Shown piece after piece: positions 1 through 7,099 of a DNA stretch of 22,512 bases (position 1 is its first letter; every line of letters begins with the position of its first letter). The notes under the pieces are model-generated. The model saw nothing but the letters and a program-made list of their open reading frames with translations, was not told the origin of the DNA and ran no database searches. The position numbers and the translations under genes are program-made. Source of the DNA: Mucilaginibacter_A sp050954865 (GTDB lineage: Bacteria > Bacteroidota > Bacteroidia > Sphingobacteriales > Sphingobacteriaceae). Location of the stretch: positions 1 through 22,512 of the forward strand of contig JBPBQN010000251.1 of NCBI GenBank assembly GCA_050954865.1. Direction: 5' to 3'.

Positions 1-1256
1 TGCTGGGGCAATCCAAAAATGCTTTTCAGGCGGAGATTGACGCGGCTTGCGAATTTATTGATTTCCTGCGTTTTAACGTGGCTTATATGTCGGAAATTTA
101 CGCGCAGCAACCGGCATCCGGTAAAGGCGTTTGGAACCGTTTGGAGCAGCGCCCGCTGGAAGGATTTGTGTTTGCGCTAACACCGTTCAACTTTACGGCC
201 ATTGCCGGAAACCTGCCTGCTTCGGCAGCAATGATGGGCAACGTAGTGATTTGGAAACCGGCTTATCCGCAGGTTTTTGCCGCCAACGTAATTATGCAGG
301 TTTTTAAAGAAGCTGGCTTGCCAGATGGCGTAATCAATTTAATTTATGTTGACGGGCCGGTTGCCGGAGAAGTGATTTTTAACCATCCGGATTTTGCGGG
401 AATCCATTTTACGGGTTCAACCAAAGTGTTCCAAAACATCTGGCAAACGATTGGCAACAACGTCCATAAATACAAAACTTATCCGCGCATTGTGGGCGAA
501 ACCGGTGGCAAGGATTTCATACTGGCGCACAAAAGTGCCAATCCGGATATTGTGGCTACCGCTTTGATTCGTGGTGCTTTTGAATATCAGGGACAAAAAT
601 GTTCGGCGGCCTCGCGGGCTTATCTGCCAAAATCTTTATGGCCGGCGATCAAGGAAAAAATGATCGCTGATCTGGCTACCATCAAAATGGGACCGACGGA
701 GGATTTTGAAAATTTCATCAACGCCGTGATCACTGAAGCTTCGTTTGATAAACTGGCCACTTATATTGATGCGGCAAAAACAGCATCCGGTGTGGAAATT
801 ATTGCTGGCGGAAACTGTGATAAATCTGTTGGCTATTTTGTGGAGCCGACCGTTATCCAAACACAAGACCCAAAATACGTTACAATGTGCGAAGAATTAT
901 TCGGACCGGTTTTAACGGTTTATGTGTATGAAGACGAGGAATTTGAGGAAATTATGAAAGTGATTGATACCACTTCGCCTTATGCGTTAACCGGTTCTAT
1001 TATTTCTACCGATCGTTATGCCATAGAAAAAGCCACTTACCTGTTGCGCAATGCAGCCGGAAACTTTTACATCAACGATAAATGCACCGGAGCCGTAGTT
1101 GGCCAGCAGCCGTTTGGCGGTGCGCGCGGTTCTGGTACGAATGATAAAGCCGGATCAATGATTAATTTATTGCGCTGGGTTTCGCCCAGAACGATTAAGG
1201 AAACTTTTGATCCACCGAAGGATTACGGGTATCCGTTTTTAGAGAAGGAACATTAA
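1..1256 (+). CDS. pruA: L-glutamate gamma-semialdehyde (1-pyrroline-5-carboxylate) dehydrogenase, 5'-truncated
   Basis: This enzyme oxidises glutamate semialdehyde to glutamate with NAD+, the last step of proline catabolism, in the cytoplasm. The frame is open from base 3 (LGQSKNAFQAEIDAACEFID...), so the gene starts upstream of the window; the first internal ATG at 78 is not the true start. Visible aldehyde dehydrogenase landmarks are the FTGSTKVF nucleotide-binding segment, the general-base glutamate in GETGGKDF and the catalytic cysteine in EYQGQKCSAASRAY. The C-terminal QQPFGGARGSGTNDKAG stretch is typical of P5C dehydrogenases of the single-domain type. About 418 residues are visible, and the usual length is near 540, so roughly the N-terminal quarter is missing. 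A strong hairpin terminator follows. The family call is firm; there is no sign of a fused proline dehydrogenase domain in the part seen. Confidence 0.95.
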   Translation, partial: LGQSKNAFQAEIDAACEFIDFLRFNVAYMSEIYAQQPASGKGVWNRLEQRPLEGFVFALTPFNFTAIAGNLPASAAMMGNVVIWKPAYPQVFAANVIMQVFKEAGLPDGVINLIYVDGPVAGEVIFNHPDFAGIHFTGSTKVFQNIWQTIGNNVHKYKTYPRIVGETGGKDFILAHKSANPDIVATALIRGAFEYQGQKCSAASRAYLPKSLWPAIKEKMIADLATIKMGPTEDFENFINAVITEASFDKLATYIDAAKTASGVEIIAGGNCDKSVGYFVEPTVIQTQDPKYVTMCEELFGPVLTVYVYEDEEFEEIMKVIDTTSPYALTGSIISTDRYAIEKATYLLRNAAGNFYINDKCTGAVVGQQPFGGARGSGTNDKAGSMINLLRWVSPRTIKETFDPPKDYGYPFLEKEH

Positions 1257-1261
1257 TTATT

Positions 1262-1292
1262 AAAAGTTCGGCTGGGAGGCCGGACTTTTTTG
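1262..1292 (+). terminator. Rho-independent terminator of pruA
   Basis: A 10-bp stem (AAAGTTCGGC at 1263-1272 pairing with GCCGGACTTT at 1279-1288, one G-U pair) closes a 6-nt loop and runs into six T's. It lies 6 nt after the pruA stop and separates pruA from the converging minus-strand accessory genes. Confidence 0.85.
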
Positions 1293-1297
1293 TCTTT

Positions 1298-1972
1298 TTA
1301 TTCTACACCGATAAGAATCCTGAATTCTTGAGCTAAATCCAGTTTAGCAGATATTATTTCGTTTTGAACTTCTTTTTCAAGTTTAATCCATATGTCAATG
1401 GGTTTACTTAATTCTTCATCATTTAAAGAAATATTGTTCTTATAATATTGTTCATTTCTTTGTTTATAAATTTTTGCCACACGCATCTCAATTATTATTT
1501 TGTTAGAAGTTGCTATTATTGAATCAACTTTTTTACAAAGCGTAGAAGTAAAAAATATCCGGTTCTGCTCTAACTCTTTCTTTAAGTTCTGAACACTTTC
1601 TACTGTTTTTGCATCTCGTTCAGTATCATTTGTCCAATCCGGTCCCTGAAAAATAGTTGTTAAAAGCACCAGAGAGCCTTCAAGGTTTAAAAGTAGGTTG
1701 TATATTAGTTTAATAATTTGACCACGTTCTTCATACAATTTTGAATATTTAATTTGATGCTCTACAGTTTTTGTATTCAATTCTTGTTTGAATTTTTCTG
1801 CCTCAAAATTTAATTCATGACGAAAAATTTCTGTATTTATCTGAAGCGAATTCTTATATTTTTCAATTCTTGATTCCAAAAATTTATCAATAATACGTTT
1901 CATCAAATAAACAACACTTCCAGTTATTAGAGATGTTGAAAGAAAAAATTTTATGATTTGAGTAAAGTCCAT
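1298..1972 (-). CDS. Membrane-anchored coiled-coil protein of unknown function
   Basis: I do not recognise a named family. The 224-residue protein has one hydrophobic segment at about residues 8-26 followed by a basic edge (KR), then a heptad-like, strongly charged helical region at about 28-95 (RIEKYKNSLQ, FEAEKFKQELN, YSKLYEERGQIIKLIYNLLL). The remainder is mostly helical and charged. This predicts an inner-membrane anchor with a cytoplasmic coiled coil, possibly an oligomerisation or sensor part. Its ATG shares one base with the TAA of the upstream PIN gene (TAATG), so it is translationally coupled to the toxin-antitoxin pair and probably the third gene of that operon. Base composition is visibly more AT-rich than pruA next door, consistent with horizontal acquisition. 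No enzymatic motif was seen. Confidence 0.75.
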   Translation of the reverse strand: MDFTQIIKFFLSTSLITGSVVYLMKRIIDKFLESRIEKYKNSLQINTEIFRHELNFEAEKFKQELNTKTVEHQIKYSKLYEERGQIIKLIYNLLLNLEGSLVLLTTIFQGPDWTNDTERDAKTVESVQNLKKELEQNRIFFTSTLCKKVDSIIATSNKIIIEMRVAKIYKQRNEQYYKNNISLNDEELSKPIDIWIKLEKEVQNEIISAKLDLAQEFRILIGVE

Positions 1973-2385
1973 TAAAATTTAAGTTTCAAGAACTCCTCCG
2001 CAGTCATCACTGGTAACATCGAATTCTTGAAATCCTTTCCATTTCGAGTGATGATGATATTGCAATCTGCAGCAATTGCACTATAGTATTGTAAAGCATC
2101 TTCAAAATTATTAAAAGCTGAGTGCAAGCCTTTTTCAACAATGCTATCGTCTATTGCGCAAGTTTCACTAATGATTTTAAACTTTCTTAATTTTTCTATT
2201 ACTATAGCCTGATTTTCAAATTTGGAGAGCAGGTAATTAACAGTAGCAAATGAAAGCGGTGAAACAATTATTTTCAACTTTTTCTGATCCGCTAAAGTTG
2301 CTAATTGTGCCGCGAAACGATAAAAAGGTTCACGCTCGCCAAGCAAATCAAGCATAATATTGATATCAATAAAAAGTCGTTTCAT
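1972..2385 (-). CDS. PIN-domain ribonuclease, VapC-like toxin
   Basis: The 137-residue protein has the layout of a PIN-domain RNase, the toxin of type II toxin-antitoxin pairs. The start FIDINIMLDLL carries the first catalytic Asp (D7) with D13 nearby. The middle FNNFEDALQYYSAI supplies E95/D96, and the IITRNGKDFKNSMLPVMTAEEFL ending (D118) is typical of the PIN_3-like group common in Bacteroidota. The acidic residue often found near position 45 is not evident (SPLSFATVNYLL), which I believe is common in this subgroup. Its ATG overlaps the antitoxin stop by 4 nt (ATGA), the usual antitoxin-first coupling. Expected action is cleavage of specific RNAs when the antitoxin is degraded; the target cannot be read from sequence. 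Confidence 0.85.
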   Translation of the reverse strand: MKRLFIDINIMLDLLGEREPFYRFAAQLATLADQKKLKIIVSPLSFATVNYLLSKFENQAIVIEKLRKFKIISETCAIDDSIVEKGLHSAFNNFEDALQYYSAIAADCNIIITRNGKDFKNSMLPVMTAEEFLKLKF

Positions 2386-2633
2386 TGATATTTCTCCGCT
2401 AAATGCGCTACATATTCTTTCTTGTAATCTAAATCAATGGGTATTTGTACTCCTGTGGATAAACTTTTCACAAATGGAGAGATTTCAATTTCATTTACAT
2501 TTTTTGGATCAATGATTAAGGAGCTTAAATAGTTTTCAATCAAGCGCGACAAACTTAACTGCTTTTCCGCAGCATAAGTTTTGGCTTTTTCTATAACTTC
2601 TTGTTTTAGTTTCAATGTTAATTTGGCATCCAT
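2382..2633 (-). CDS. DUF6364-type antitoxin partner of the PIN toxin
   Basis: This is a small 83-residue protein. The N-terminal MDAKLTLKLKQEVIEKAKTY and LSLSRLIENYL segments follow the beta-strand plus two-helix pattern of ribbon-helix-helix-like antitoxins, and match what I know of the DUF6364 family. The C-terminal half (about residues 48-83) is more open and charged (DLDYKKEYVAHLAEKYQ), as expected for a toxin-wrapping tail. It is the first gene of a three-gene minus-strand operon and overlaps the PIN gene by 4 nt. Such antitoxins usually repress their own promoter; a pair of direct repeats lies just upstream. The family assignment is by pattern recognition, not a search. Confidence 0.78.
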   Translation of the reverse strand: MDAKLTLKLKQEVIEKAKTYAAEKQLSLSRLIENYLSSLIIDPKNVNEIEISPFVKSLSTGVQIPIDLDYKKEYVAHLAEKYQ

Positions 2634-2646
2634 AAAAATAAGTTAT

Positions 2647-2680
2647 ACGTACAAATATGAATTATTTATCCGTACTAATT
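2647..2680 (-). promoter_or_regulatory. Candidate promoter/operator of the toxin-antitoxin operon
   Basis: Two near-identical 9-mers, CGTACAAAT at 2648-2656 and CGTACTAAT at 2671-2679, are in direct orientation 23 nt apart, about two helical turns. On the minus strand the first overlaps CATATTTG (2659-2652), a 7/8 match to the Bacteroidota -7 element TAnnTTTG, 19 nt before the antitoxin ATG. This fits autoregulation but is inferred. Confidence 0.35.
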
Positions 2681-2692
2681 TGTATTAATATA

Positions 2693-3238
2693 TTAAAAAT
2701 CATCTGATTTCTTACTCATCGTATTCTTTAACACGTCAATCTTTTTCAAAAATAAATCATCCATAGCGGTAAGTACGCGTTTGCGGCGGCCGATGCCCAG
2801 CAAACCGCCGCCTTTGCCTTTGTCTACGTCATAAAGCGAATATTCTACGTTGCGGTTTTTATCCACATAATCAATTATGATGTTATCGAAAGTGTAGCGG
2901 TAACGGCCTTTTTTCAGTTCAAGTTTGATGTTGTATTTCAGCGTCATTTTCTCGTCTGTCAGGCCGGTTTGGGTTTTAAAAGTGGCCGGTTCTTCAACGG
3001 TAGCCATGATTATGCCGCTGGTTTTATCATCCGAACTAATTTTGATGTTGGGCAAAGCCAGCTTGGTGAGAAATAGTTTTGCGGATTTATACAAATCTGA
3101 GGCGGTAAAAGAAGTATCCACATCCACTACGTTGCCGTAATACAAATAACGGTCTTCGGCTTTGTAATGAAATTCGGCAGATTGCGCGCTGGAAAAAAAG
3201 GGTGATAAAAACAGTATGGCCAGTAATAAATTTTTCAT
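2693..3238 (-). CDS. Exported DUF4468-type protein
   Basis: The 181-residue protein has a clear signal peptide (MKNLLLAILFLSPFFSSAQS, cleavage expected near residue 18-20). The mature part contains a domain at about 30-130 with the pattern of DUF4468, a Bacteroidota family with a TBP-like fold. The match rests on the SASDLY-like start (here TASDLYKSAKLFL), the middle ISSDDKTSGIIMATV and the ending YTFDNIIIDY. The C-terminal tail is Gly/Lys/Arg-rich (KGKGGGLLGIGRRKR) and then helical. No enzymatic residue set is known for the family, so function is unknown; the location is periplasm or envelope. It lies 59 nt upstream of the antitoxin gene on the same strand but has a normal base composition, so it probably belongs to the core genome rather than to the toxin-antitoxin block. 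Confidence 0.85.
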   Translation of the reverse strand: MKNLLLAILFLSPFFSSAQSAEFHYKAEDRYLYYGNVVDVDTSFTASDLYKSAKLFLTKLALPNIKISSDDKTSGIIMATVEEPATFKTQTGLTDEKMTLKYNIKLELKKGRYRYTFDNIIIDYVDKNRNVEYSLYDVDKGKGGGLLGIGRRKRVLTAMDDLFLKKIDVLKNTMSKKSDDF

Positions 3239-3296
3239 GTGTTGTTTTATGTTGGTGGCTAATTTATTGTTTTAATTGTGTTTTTATTGATTGCGG

Positions 3297-3326
3297 AAAA
3301 TATAATGCTGCAACTTGTAACACAAA
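3297..3326 (-). promoter_or_regulatory. Candidate Bacteroidota sigma-A-type promoter for the DUF4468 gene
   Basis: On the minus strand TTTG (3326-3323) is followed after 18 nt by TATATTTT (3304-3297). This matches the -33 TTTG / -7 TAnnTTTG architecture with one mismatch and slightly short spacing. It leaves a leader of about 50 nt. Confidence 0.4.
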
Positions 3327-3471
3327 GGATTATGCAGCGATTGTGCCGCTCTAGTGAGGTATTGCAACGGAAAGCCCGCAGCGAGGACTTGCAGTGTAAA
3401 GCCCGACCCACAGGGCACGCCCAAATGTTGAAAAAGAGTAGGAGCGAGGAAGGAAAGAACGGAATTTACCC

Positions 3472-3486
3472 GATAAAAACAGCATC
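3472..3486 (+). repeat. Dispersed 25-bp motif, GATAAAAACAGCATC form, at the mutS-like stop codon
   Basis: This is an exact 15-bp core preceded by the AT block GAATTTA. On the minus strand it begins at the TGA stop of the MutS-like gene (TGATGCTGTTTTTATC), the same arrangement seen at 9482. Confidence 0.75.
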
Positions 3487-5296
3487 AATCCACACTTAAC
3501 CCAATTTCCCGCAGCAAAATAGAAGCGTTAAAAGTTTTGCAGGCACCGTCTTTTATTTTATAATCGAAAAACATATCTTGGTTTTGCATTTTGATATCGA
3601 AGTGAAAATTGCGCACTTTTTCTGGATGGTCGTCGGCCAGATCGGCAATCTGCAAATCGTGCGTGGCCACTAAAGCGGCGGTTTTTTGTGCAACCAAACG
3701 CTCTATGAACGCTTTAGAACCAGCGTATTTATCCTTGCTGTTGGTGCCGCGCAGCATTTCATCAATTAAAACCAGCATGTCGTTTTCGGTTGCGGTTTTT
3801 TCTAAAATCATTTTTAAACGATCTAATTCGGCTTTAAAAGTAGATGTGCTTTCGTTCAGCGAATCTTTAATACGCATATAACTCACCAGTTTTAAAACCG
3901 AAACGGTTAAACTTTCGGCACAAACCGGCGCGCCGGAATAAGCTAAAACCAAGTTAATCCCCAGCGTGCGCAAAAACGTGCTTTTGCCGGCCATGTTGGA
4001 GCCGGTAATAACATCAACGGTTTTTTGTTTCATGCTGAAGTTGTTGCTGATGCGTTTTTCTTCGCGGATCAACGGATGGCCGAGCGCAGTTGTTTCAATT
4101 TTAAATTCATTGATGATTTGCGGAAAAGGCCAATTTGGATGATTGTAATGTAAAGTGCTCAGGCTGATTAACGCTTCAAATGCAGAAATAACTTCAAAAC
4201 TGTCGGTTACGTTTGCGGCGGCCGTTTGGTGCCAGTCGGACAAGTTTTTTACGCAGCGCAAATCCCAAAGTAGGAAAAAATTGAGGATTGCGCCAACAAT
4301 CATGTTCAGCCGGTAATCAAATTGCTGGAGGATTTTAGACAACGCGGCAATTTGCAAATGTGCTTTTTCTCCGCCGGAAGACTGGCAGCTTTTAAGTAAT
4401 TTTTGCAGGTAATTGCTTTGCCAGGATTTTTCTTCTATCCAGCTTAAAACCGTTGCAAACGCCGAAAGCTGGCCGCTGCTCCGGCTAAAACCTGCATAAA
4501 CCAAACTTACTTGTTTGCTGTATATACCGCTGATAAAAAAGTTGATCAATAATAAAGCACCAAGAAAGTTCAAAAAAACACCGGTAAAAACAGTACCGAT
4601 CAGTAAGCCTGAAATTAAAAATGGTAGAATTTTAAGATAAGTTATGAGTGTGTTTTTGTTGATAAACCGGAGTTTTTCTTTCAAATCCTGCTGTAAAGCG
4701 GCGGCTAAATTATTCAGCTCATTTCCTTTAAAACCAATTAGTTGTGCGCGAAAATCAAATGTTTCTTTTTGATGTTGTTTTAGTTCGATGATGGCTTGCT
4801 GCCGATCTTCAATGGTAGTTTTTTCTGCGGAAGCTTTAAACCAATCTGCCAAAATATTTTTCCCGGAATTGGTATTGCAACGATTGGTGTAATGAAACAG
4901 CGAACTTGAGCCAAAAATATCCAGATCATCAGTGTACGGATGCTGGCCGTTTACAAAATCTGCACCATCAGCATAACTGTTTTTAGCTTGCGTGAGGTGA
5001 TCGGTTTCGTTTTGCAAAACTTGCAGCAGGTTTTCATCAAAGCTGAGTTGTTTTTGCAGTTTGGATTGCTTCGCGATCAGCCAGATAAAGATTATTACCA
5101 TTAAAAAAGCAATCGCAATAATGTAGGCTGTACCAAAATTTCCTACGGCATAAATCAAAATAATTCCAGTAAAAAATACAACTAAGCGCGATACGGAAGT
5201 TTGGTTGATGCTTCTTTTACCGGCTGAAATTTTGGTTTCCAATTGAGAAATATCTGTAGCATACTGGTCAAAAATATATTGTTGCTTGGCGGTCAT
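3485..5296 (-). CDS. MutS-like ATPase with membrane segments
   Basis: This is a 603-residue protein starting at ATG 5296 (MTAKQQYIFDQYATDIS). An in-frame extension to 5629 only reads the complement of rlmH and is rejected. The MutS core is clear: the HPYTDDLDIFGSSSLF lever/clamp start at about 119-134, P-loop TGSNMAGKST at 431-440, Walker B MLVLIDE at 507-513 followed by the MutS signature LRGTN, and the H-loop ATHD at 544-547. It lacks the mismatch-recognition and connector domains of MutS1. Hydrophobic stretches occur at about 35-50, 55-75, 221-258 and 333-345, so it should be membrane-bound. Proteins of this layout are common in Bacteroidota and annotated as MutS-related, but a mismatch repair role is not established. 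It is divergent from rlmH. Confidence 0.88.
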   Translation of the reverse strand: MTAKQQYIFDQYATDISQLETKISAGKRSINQTSVSRLVVFFTGIILIYAVGNFGTAYIIAIAFLMVIIFIWLIAKQSKLQKQLSFDENLLQVLQNETDHLTQAKNSYADGADFVNGQHPYTDDLDIFGSSSLFHYTNRCNTNSGKNILADWFKASAEKTTIEDRQQAIIELKQHQKETFDFRAQLIGFKGNELNNLAAALQQDLKEKLRFINKNTLITYLKILPFLISGLLIGTVFTGVFLNFLGALLLINFFISGIYSKQVSLVYAGFSRSSGQLSAFATVLSWIEEKSWQSNYLQKLLKSCQSSGGEKAHLQIAALSKILQQFDYRLNMIVGAILNFFLLWDLRCVKNLSDWHQTAAANVTDSFEVISAFEALISLSTLHYNHPNWPFPQIINEFKIETTALGHPLIREEKRISNNFSMKQKTVDVITGSNMAGKSTFLRTLGINLVLAYSGAPVCAESLTVSVLKLVSYMRIKDSLNESTSTFKAELDRLKMILEKTATENDMLVLIDEMLRGTNSKDKYAGSKAFIERLVAQKTAALVATHDLQIADLADDHPEKVRNFHFDIKMQNQDMFFDYKIKDGACKTFNASILLREIGLSVD

Positions 5297-5311
5297 GCTG
5301 TTGGATTTAGA

Positions 5312-5319
5312 TAGTTTTG
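5312..5319 (+). promoter_or_regulatory. Candidate -7 element for rlmH
   Basis: TAGTTTTG fits TAnnTTTG and lies 58 nt before the rlmH start in the 81-nt divergent gap. A TTG at 5286-5288, 23 nt upstream, could serve as the -33 box but lies inside the start of the opposing gene. This is a weak call. Confidence 0.28.
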
Positions 5320-5377
5320 CTGGGGCGAAAATATCCAATTCCGGCCGTATCTGTTTATTTAATTCTGATCCTGAAAA

Positions 5378-5851
5378 ATGAAAATCACGCTGATCTCTGT
5401 TGGCAAAACCGAAGAAAAGTATTTGCTGCAAGGCATCGAAATCTACCTGAAACGGCTTAAACATTACATCAAACTGGAGATTTTGGAACTGCCGGAACTG
5501 AAAAATACGAAAGGTTTGAGCCAGGATCAGCAGAAAGCAAAAGAAGCGGAAATGATCAGCAAAAAAATTATCACAACCGATTTTGTGGTTTTGCTGGATG
5601 AACGCGGACAGGAACTTTCTTCGTTGCAATTCGCTGATTTACTGCATAAACGCATGCTGGCCTCCACCCAAAACCTGGTTTTTGTAATTGGCGGCCCGTA
5701 CGGCTTTGATCAAACAATTTACCAGCGCGCCAACGAAAAACTGTCGCTTTCAAAACTTACCTTTTCGCATCAAATGGTGCGTTTGTTTTTTGTGGAACAG
5801 GTTTACCGCGCATTTACGATATTGAAAGGCGAACCGTATCATCATGAGTAG
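5378..5851 (+). CDS. rlmH: 23S rRNA (pseudouridine1915-N3)-methyltransferase RlmH
   Basis: RlmH is a SPOUT-class enzyme that uses S-adenosylmethionine to methylate pseudouridine 1915 in helix 69 of 23S rRNA, acting on assembled 70S ribosomes. The 157-residue length and the full motif set fit: MKITLISVGKT at the N terminus, LDERGQELSS (73-82), the trefoil-knot loop VIGGPYGF (103-110), FSHQMVRLFFVEQVYRA (129-145) and the C-terminal GEPYHHE. The C-terminal Tyr-His-His is the conserved active-site end of the family. It stands alone on the plus strand, divergent from the MutS-like gene, with a 106-nt spacer before the next gene. Nothing unusual was seen. Confidence 0.97.
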   Translation: MKITLISVGKTEEKYLLQGIEIYLKRLKHYIKLEILELPELKNTKGLSQDQQKAKEAEMISKKIITTDFVVLLDERGQELSSLQFADLLHKRMLASTQNLVFVIGGPYGFDQTIYQRANEKLSLSKLTFSHQMVRLFFVEQVYRAFTILKGEPYHHE

Positions 5852-5945
5852 AAGGTGCAGGAGCGAAGTTACAACACGGTAATTATAGCGAAAAAAGCTG
5901 ACTTAAACTTGGTAACCAAACACCAAAAACCTGCAACCGATTAGC

Positions 5946-5953
5946 TAACTTTG
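5946..5953 (+). promoter_or_regulatory. Bacteroidota -7 promoter element of the CDF exporter (short or absent leader)
   Basis: TAACTTTG is a perfect TAnnTTTG match ending only 4 nt before the ATG (TAACTTTGCATCATG). If transcription starts about 6-8 nt downstream of the box, the mRNA is leaderless or nearly so. No clear -33 box was found at the usual distance. Confidence 0.55.
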
Positions 5954-5957
5954 CATC

Positions 5958-6872
5958 ATGCCACACGATCATTCCCATCACCATCATCATGACCATGCGC
6001 CGAAAATTACGCATCTAACGCGTGCCTTTATCATCGGCATTATTTTAAATGCTGCTTTTGTGTTGGTAGAAGTGATTGTTGGCCTTTCATCACATTCACT
6101 TTCCCTACTCACTGATGCCGGCCACAATTTAAGCGATGTTGCCAGTTTGGCGCTGGCATTGCTGGCTTTTAAATTGTCTGGCGCAGCCAAAAACAGTCAA
6201 TATACGTATGGTTATAAAAAATCTACTGTTATTGTTTCGCTGCTCAATGCGATTATTTTATTGGCTTCGGTCGTAATTATTGTTTACGAAGCCATCAACC
6301 GCTTTATTCATCCCGAACCAATTGCTGGCGGCACAATTGCCTGGGTTGCCTTTATCGGGATTTTGATAAACGGCATTACGGCATGGCTGTTTATGCAGGA
6401 TAAAGACAAAGATCTGAACGTAAAAAGTGCTTATTTACACATGGCTGTGGATGCAATCGTTTCTTTGGGCGTCGTTATTTCCGGGCTGATTATTTATTTT
6501 ACACACTGGTTTTGGGTAGATAGTTTGGTAAGCATCATTATCGCTGTGGTAATTATCGGCGGCACCTGGAGCTTGCTGAAAGACAGTTTGCGGCTTTCGC
6601 TGGATGGCATCCCGAAGGAATTAAATCTGGAAAAAGTTACTGCCGCGATGCTGAAAAGTCAGGGCGTTTTGGGTGTCCATCACGTGCATATCTGGGCTTT
6701 GAGCACCACAGAAAACGCGCTGACGGCACATTTGGTAATCGATCAAGGTTCAGTTGCCTCGTTTAGCCATATCAAAGAAGAATTACGGCATGAATTGTTG
6801 CATCTTGATATTCAGCACAGCACTTTTGAACCAGAATTTTCTGTAGAAAGTTGCAGCAATATAAGTTGTTAA
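5958..6872 (+). CDS. Cation diffusion facilitator, zinc-type exporter (CzcD/ZitB-like)
   Basis: This proton-coupled inner-membrane exporter removes Zn2+ (possibly also Co2+/Cd2+) from the cytoplasm. The 304 residues begin with a His-rich metal-binding tail (HDHSHHHHHDH, residues 3-13). About six membrane helices follow to residue ~205, then a cytoplasmic C-terminal domain containing VHHVHIWALS. The metal site is complete: H56xxxD60 in TM2 (TDAGHNLSD) and H161xxxD165 in TM5 (HMAVDAIVS), the zinc-type arrangement. Two cysteines at the very end (CSNISC) are an extra possible ligand pair. The gene is single; its stop codon directly abuts the repeat-bearing spacer. Sequence alone does not settle which metal is preferred. 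Confidence 0.93.
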   Translation: MPHDHSHHHHHDHAPKITHLTRAFIIGIILNAAFVLVEVIVGLSSHSLSLLTDAGHNLSDVASLALALLAFKLSGAAKNSQYTYGYKKSTVIVSLLNAIILLASVVIIVYEAINRFIHPEPIAGGTIAWVAFIGILINGITAWLFMQDKDKDLNVKSAYLHMAVDAIVSLGVVISGLIIYFTHWFWVDSLVSIIIAVVIIGGTWSLLKDSLRLSLDGIPKELNLEKVTAAMLKSQGVLGVHHVHIWALSTTENALTAHLVIDQGSVASFSHIKEELRHELLHLDIQHSTFEPEFSVESCSNISC

Positions 6873-6878
6873 AACATT

Positions 6879-6924
6879 AATGCTTCTTTTATCAGCCGAA
6901 ATTTAGGTCGATAAAAGAAGCATT
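6879..6924 (+). repeat. 46-bp palindromic repeat, copy 1
   Basis: Perfect 15-bp arms (AATGCTTCTTTTATC and GATAAAAGAAGCATT) flank a 16-nt centre containing AAATTT. It is identical to copy 2 at 7054-7099. It lies just after the CDF stop and may work as a terminator for that gene. Confidence 0.85.
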
Positions 6925-6990
6925 TACCATTTCAACTGGAGAGAAAATCTTAATCAAACTTTAACAAGTTGGTTTTTTGTTTGAATGAAA

Positions 6991-7016
6991 ATCCTTCGAC
7001 AAACTCAGGATGACAG
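6991..7016 (+). repeat. Short hairpin sequence of a type seen dispersed in many bacterial genomes
   Basis: The stretch contains ATCCTTCGAC...CTCAGGATGACAG, with ATCCT/AGGAT able to pair. I associate this text with intergenic repeats in several phyla, but no second copy is present in the window, so the call is from memory. Confidence 0.3.
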
Positions 7017-7053
7017 GGTGTATATCTTGCTGCTAAAAAAATTTCCAATTAAA

Positions 7054-7099
7054 AATGCTTCTTTTATCAGCCGAAATTTAGGTCGATAAAAGAAGCATT
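7054..7099 (+). repeat. 46-bp palindromic repeat, copy 2
   Basis: All 46 bases, including the asymmetric centre, are identical to the copy at 6879-6924, so the two are in direct orientation. The distance between starts is 175 nt. It may end transcription of the minus-strand DUF5606 gene. Confidence 0.85.

Noticed and set aside
773..787. pruA segment GGCAAAAACAGCATC as a motif copy
   Set aside because: It has two mismatches and no AT block upstream; it may be chance and is counted only as weak.
3278..3499. 73-codon plus-strand ORF upstream of the DUF4468 gene
   Set aside because: The translation is low-complexity Arg/Lys/Ser from a GC-richer spacer of repeat-like character and lies over the likely minus-strand promoter. 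It is not treated as a gene.
5297..5629. N-terminal extension of the MutS-like ORF
   Set aside because: The extra 111 residues are the complement of rlmH, are rich in Phe and Gln and have no MutS character. ATG 5296 gives a normal start outside rlmH.
6879..7099. CRISPR-like array formed by the two 46-bp repeats
   Set aside because: There are only two units, the spacer is 129 nt, the repeats are full palindromes and no cas genes are near.
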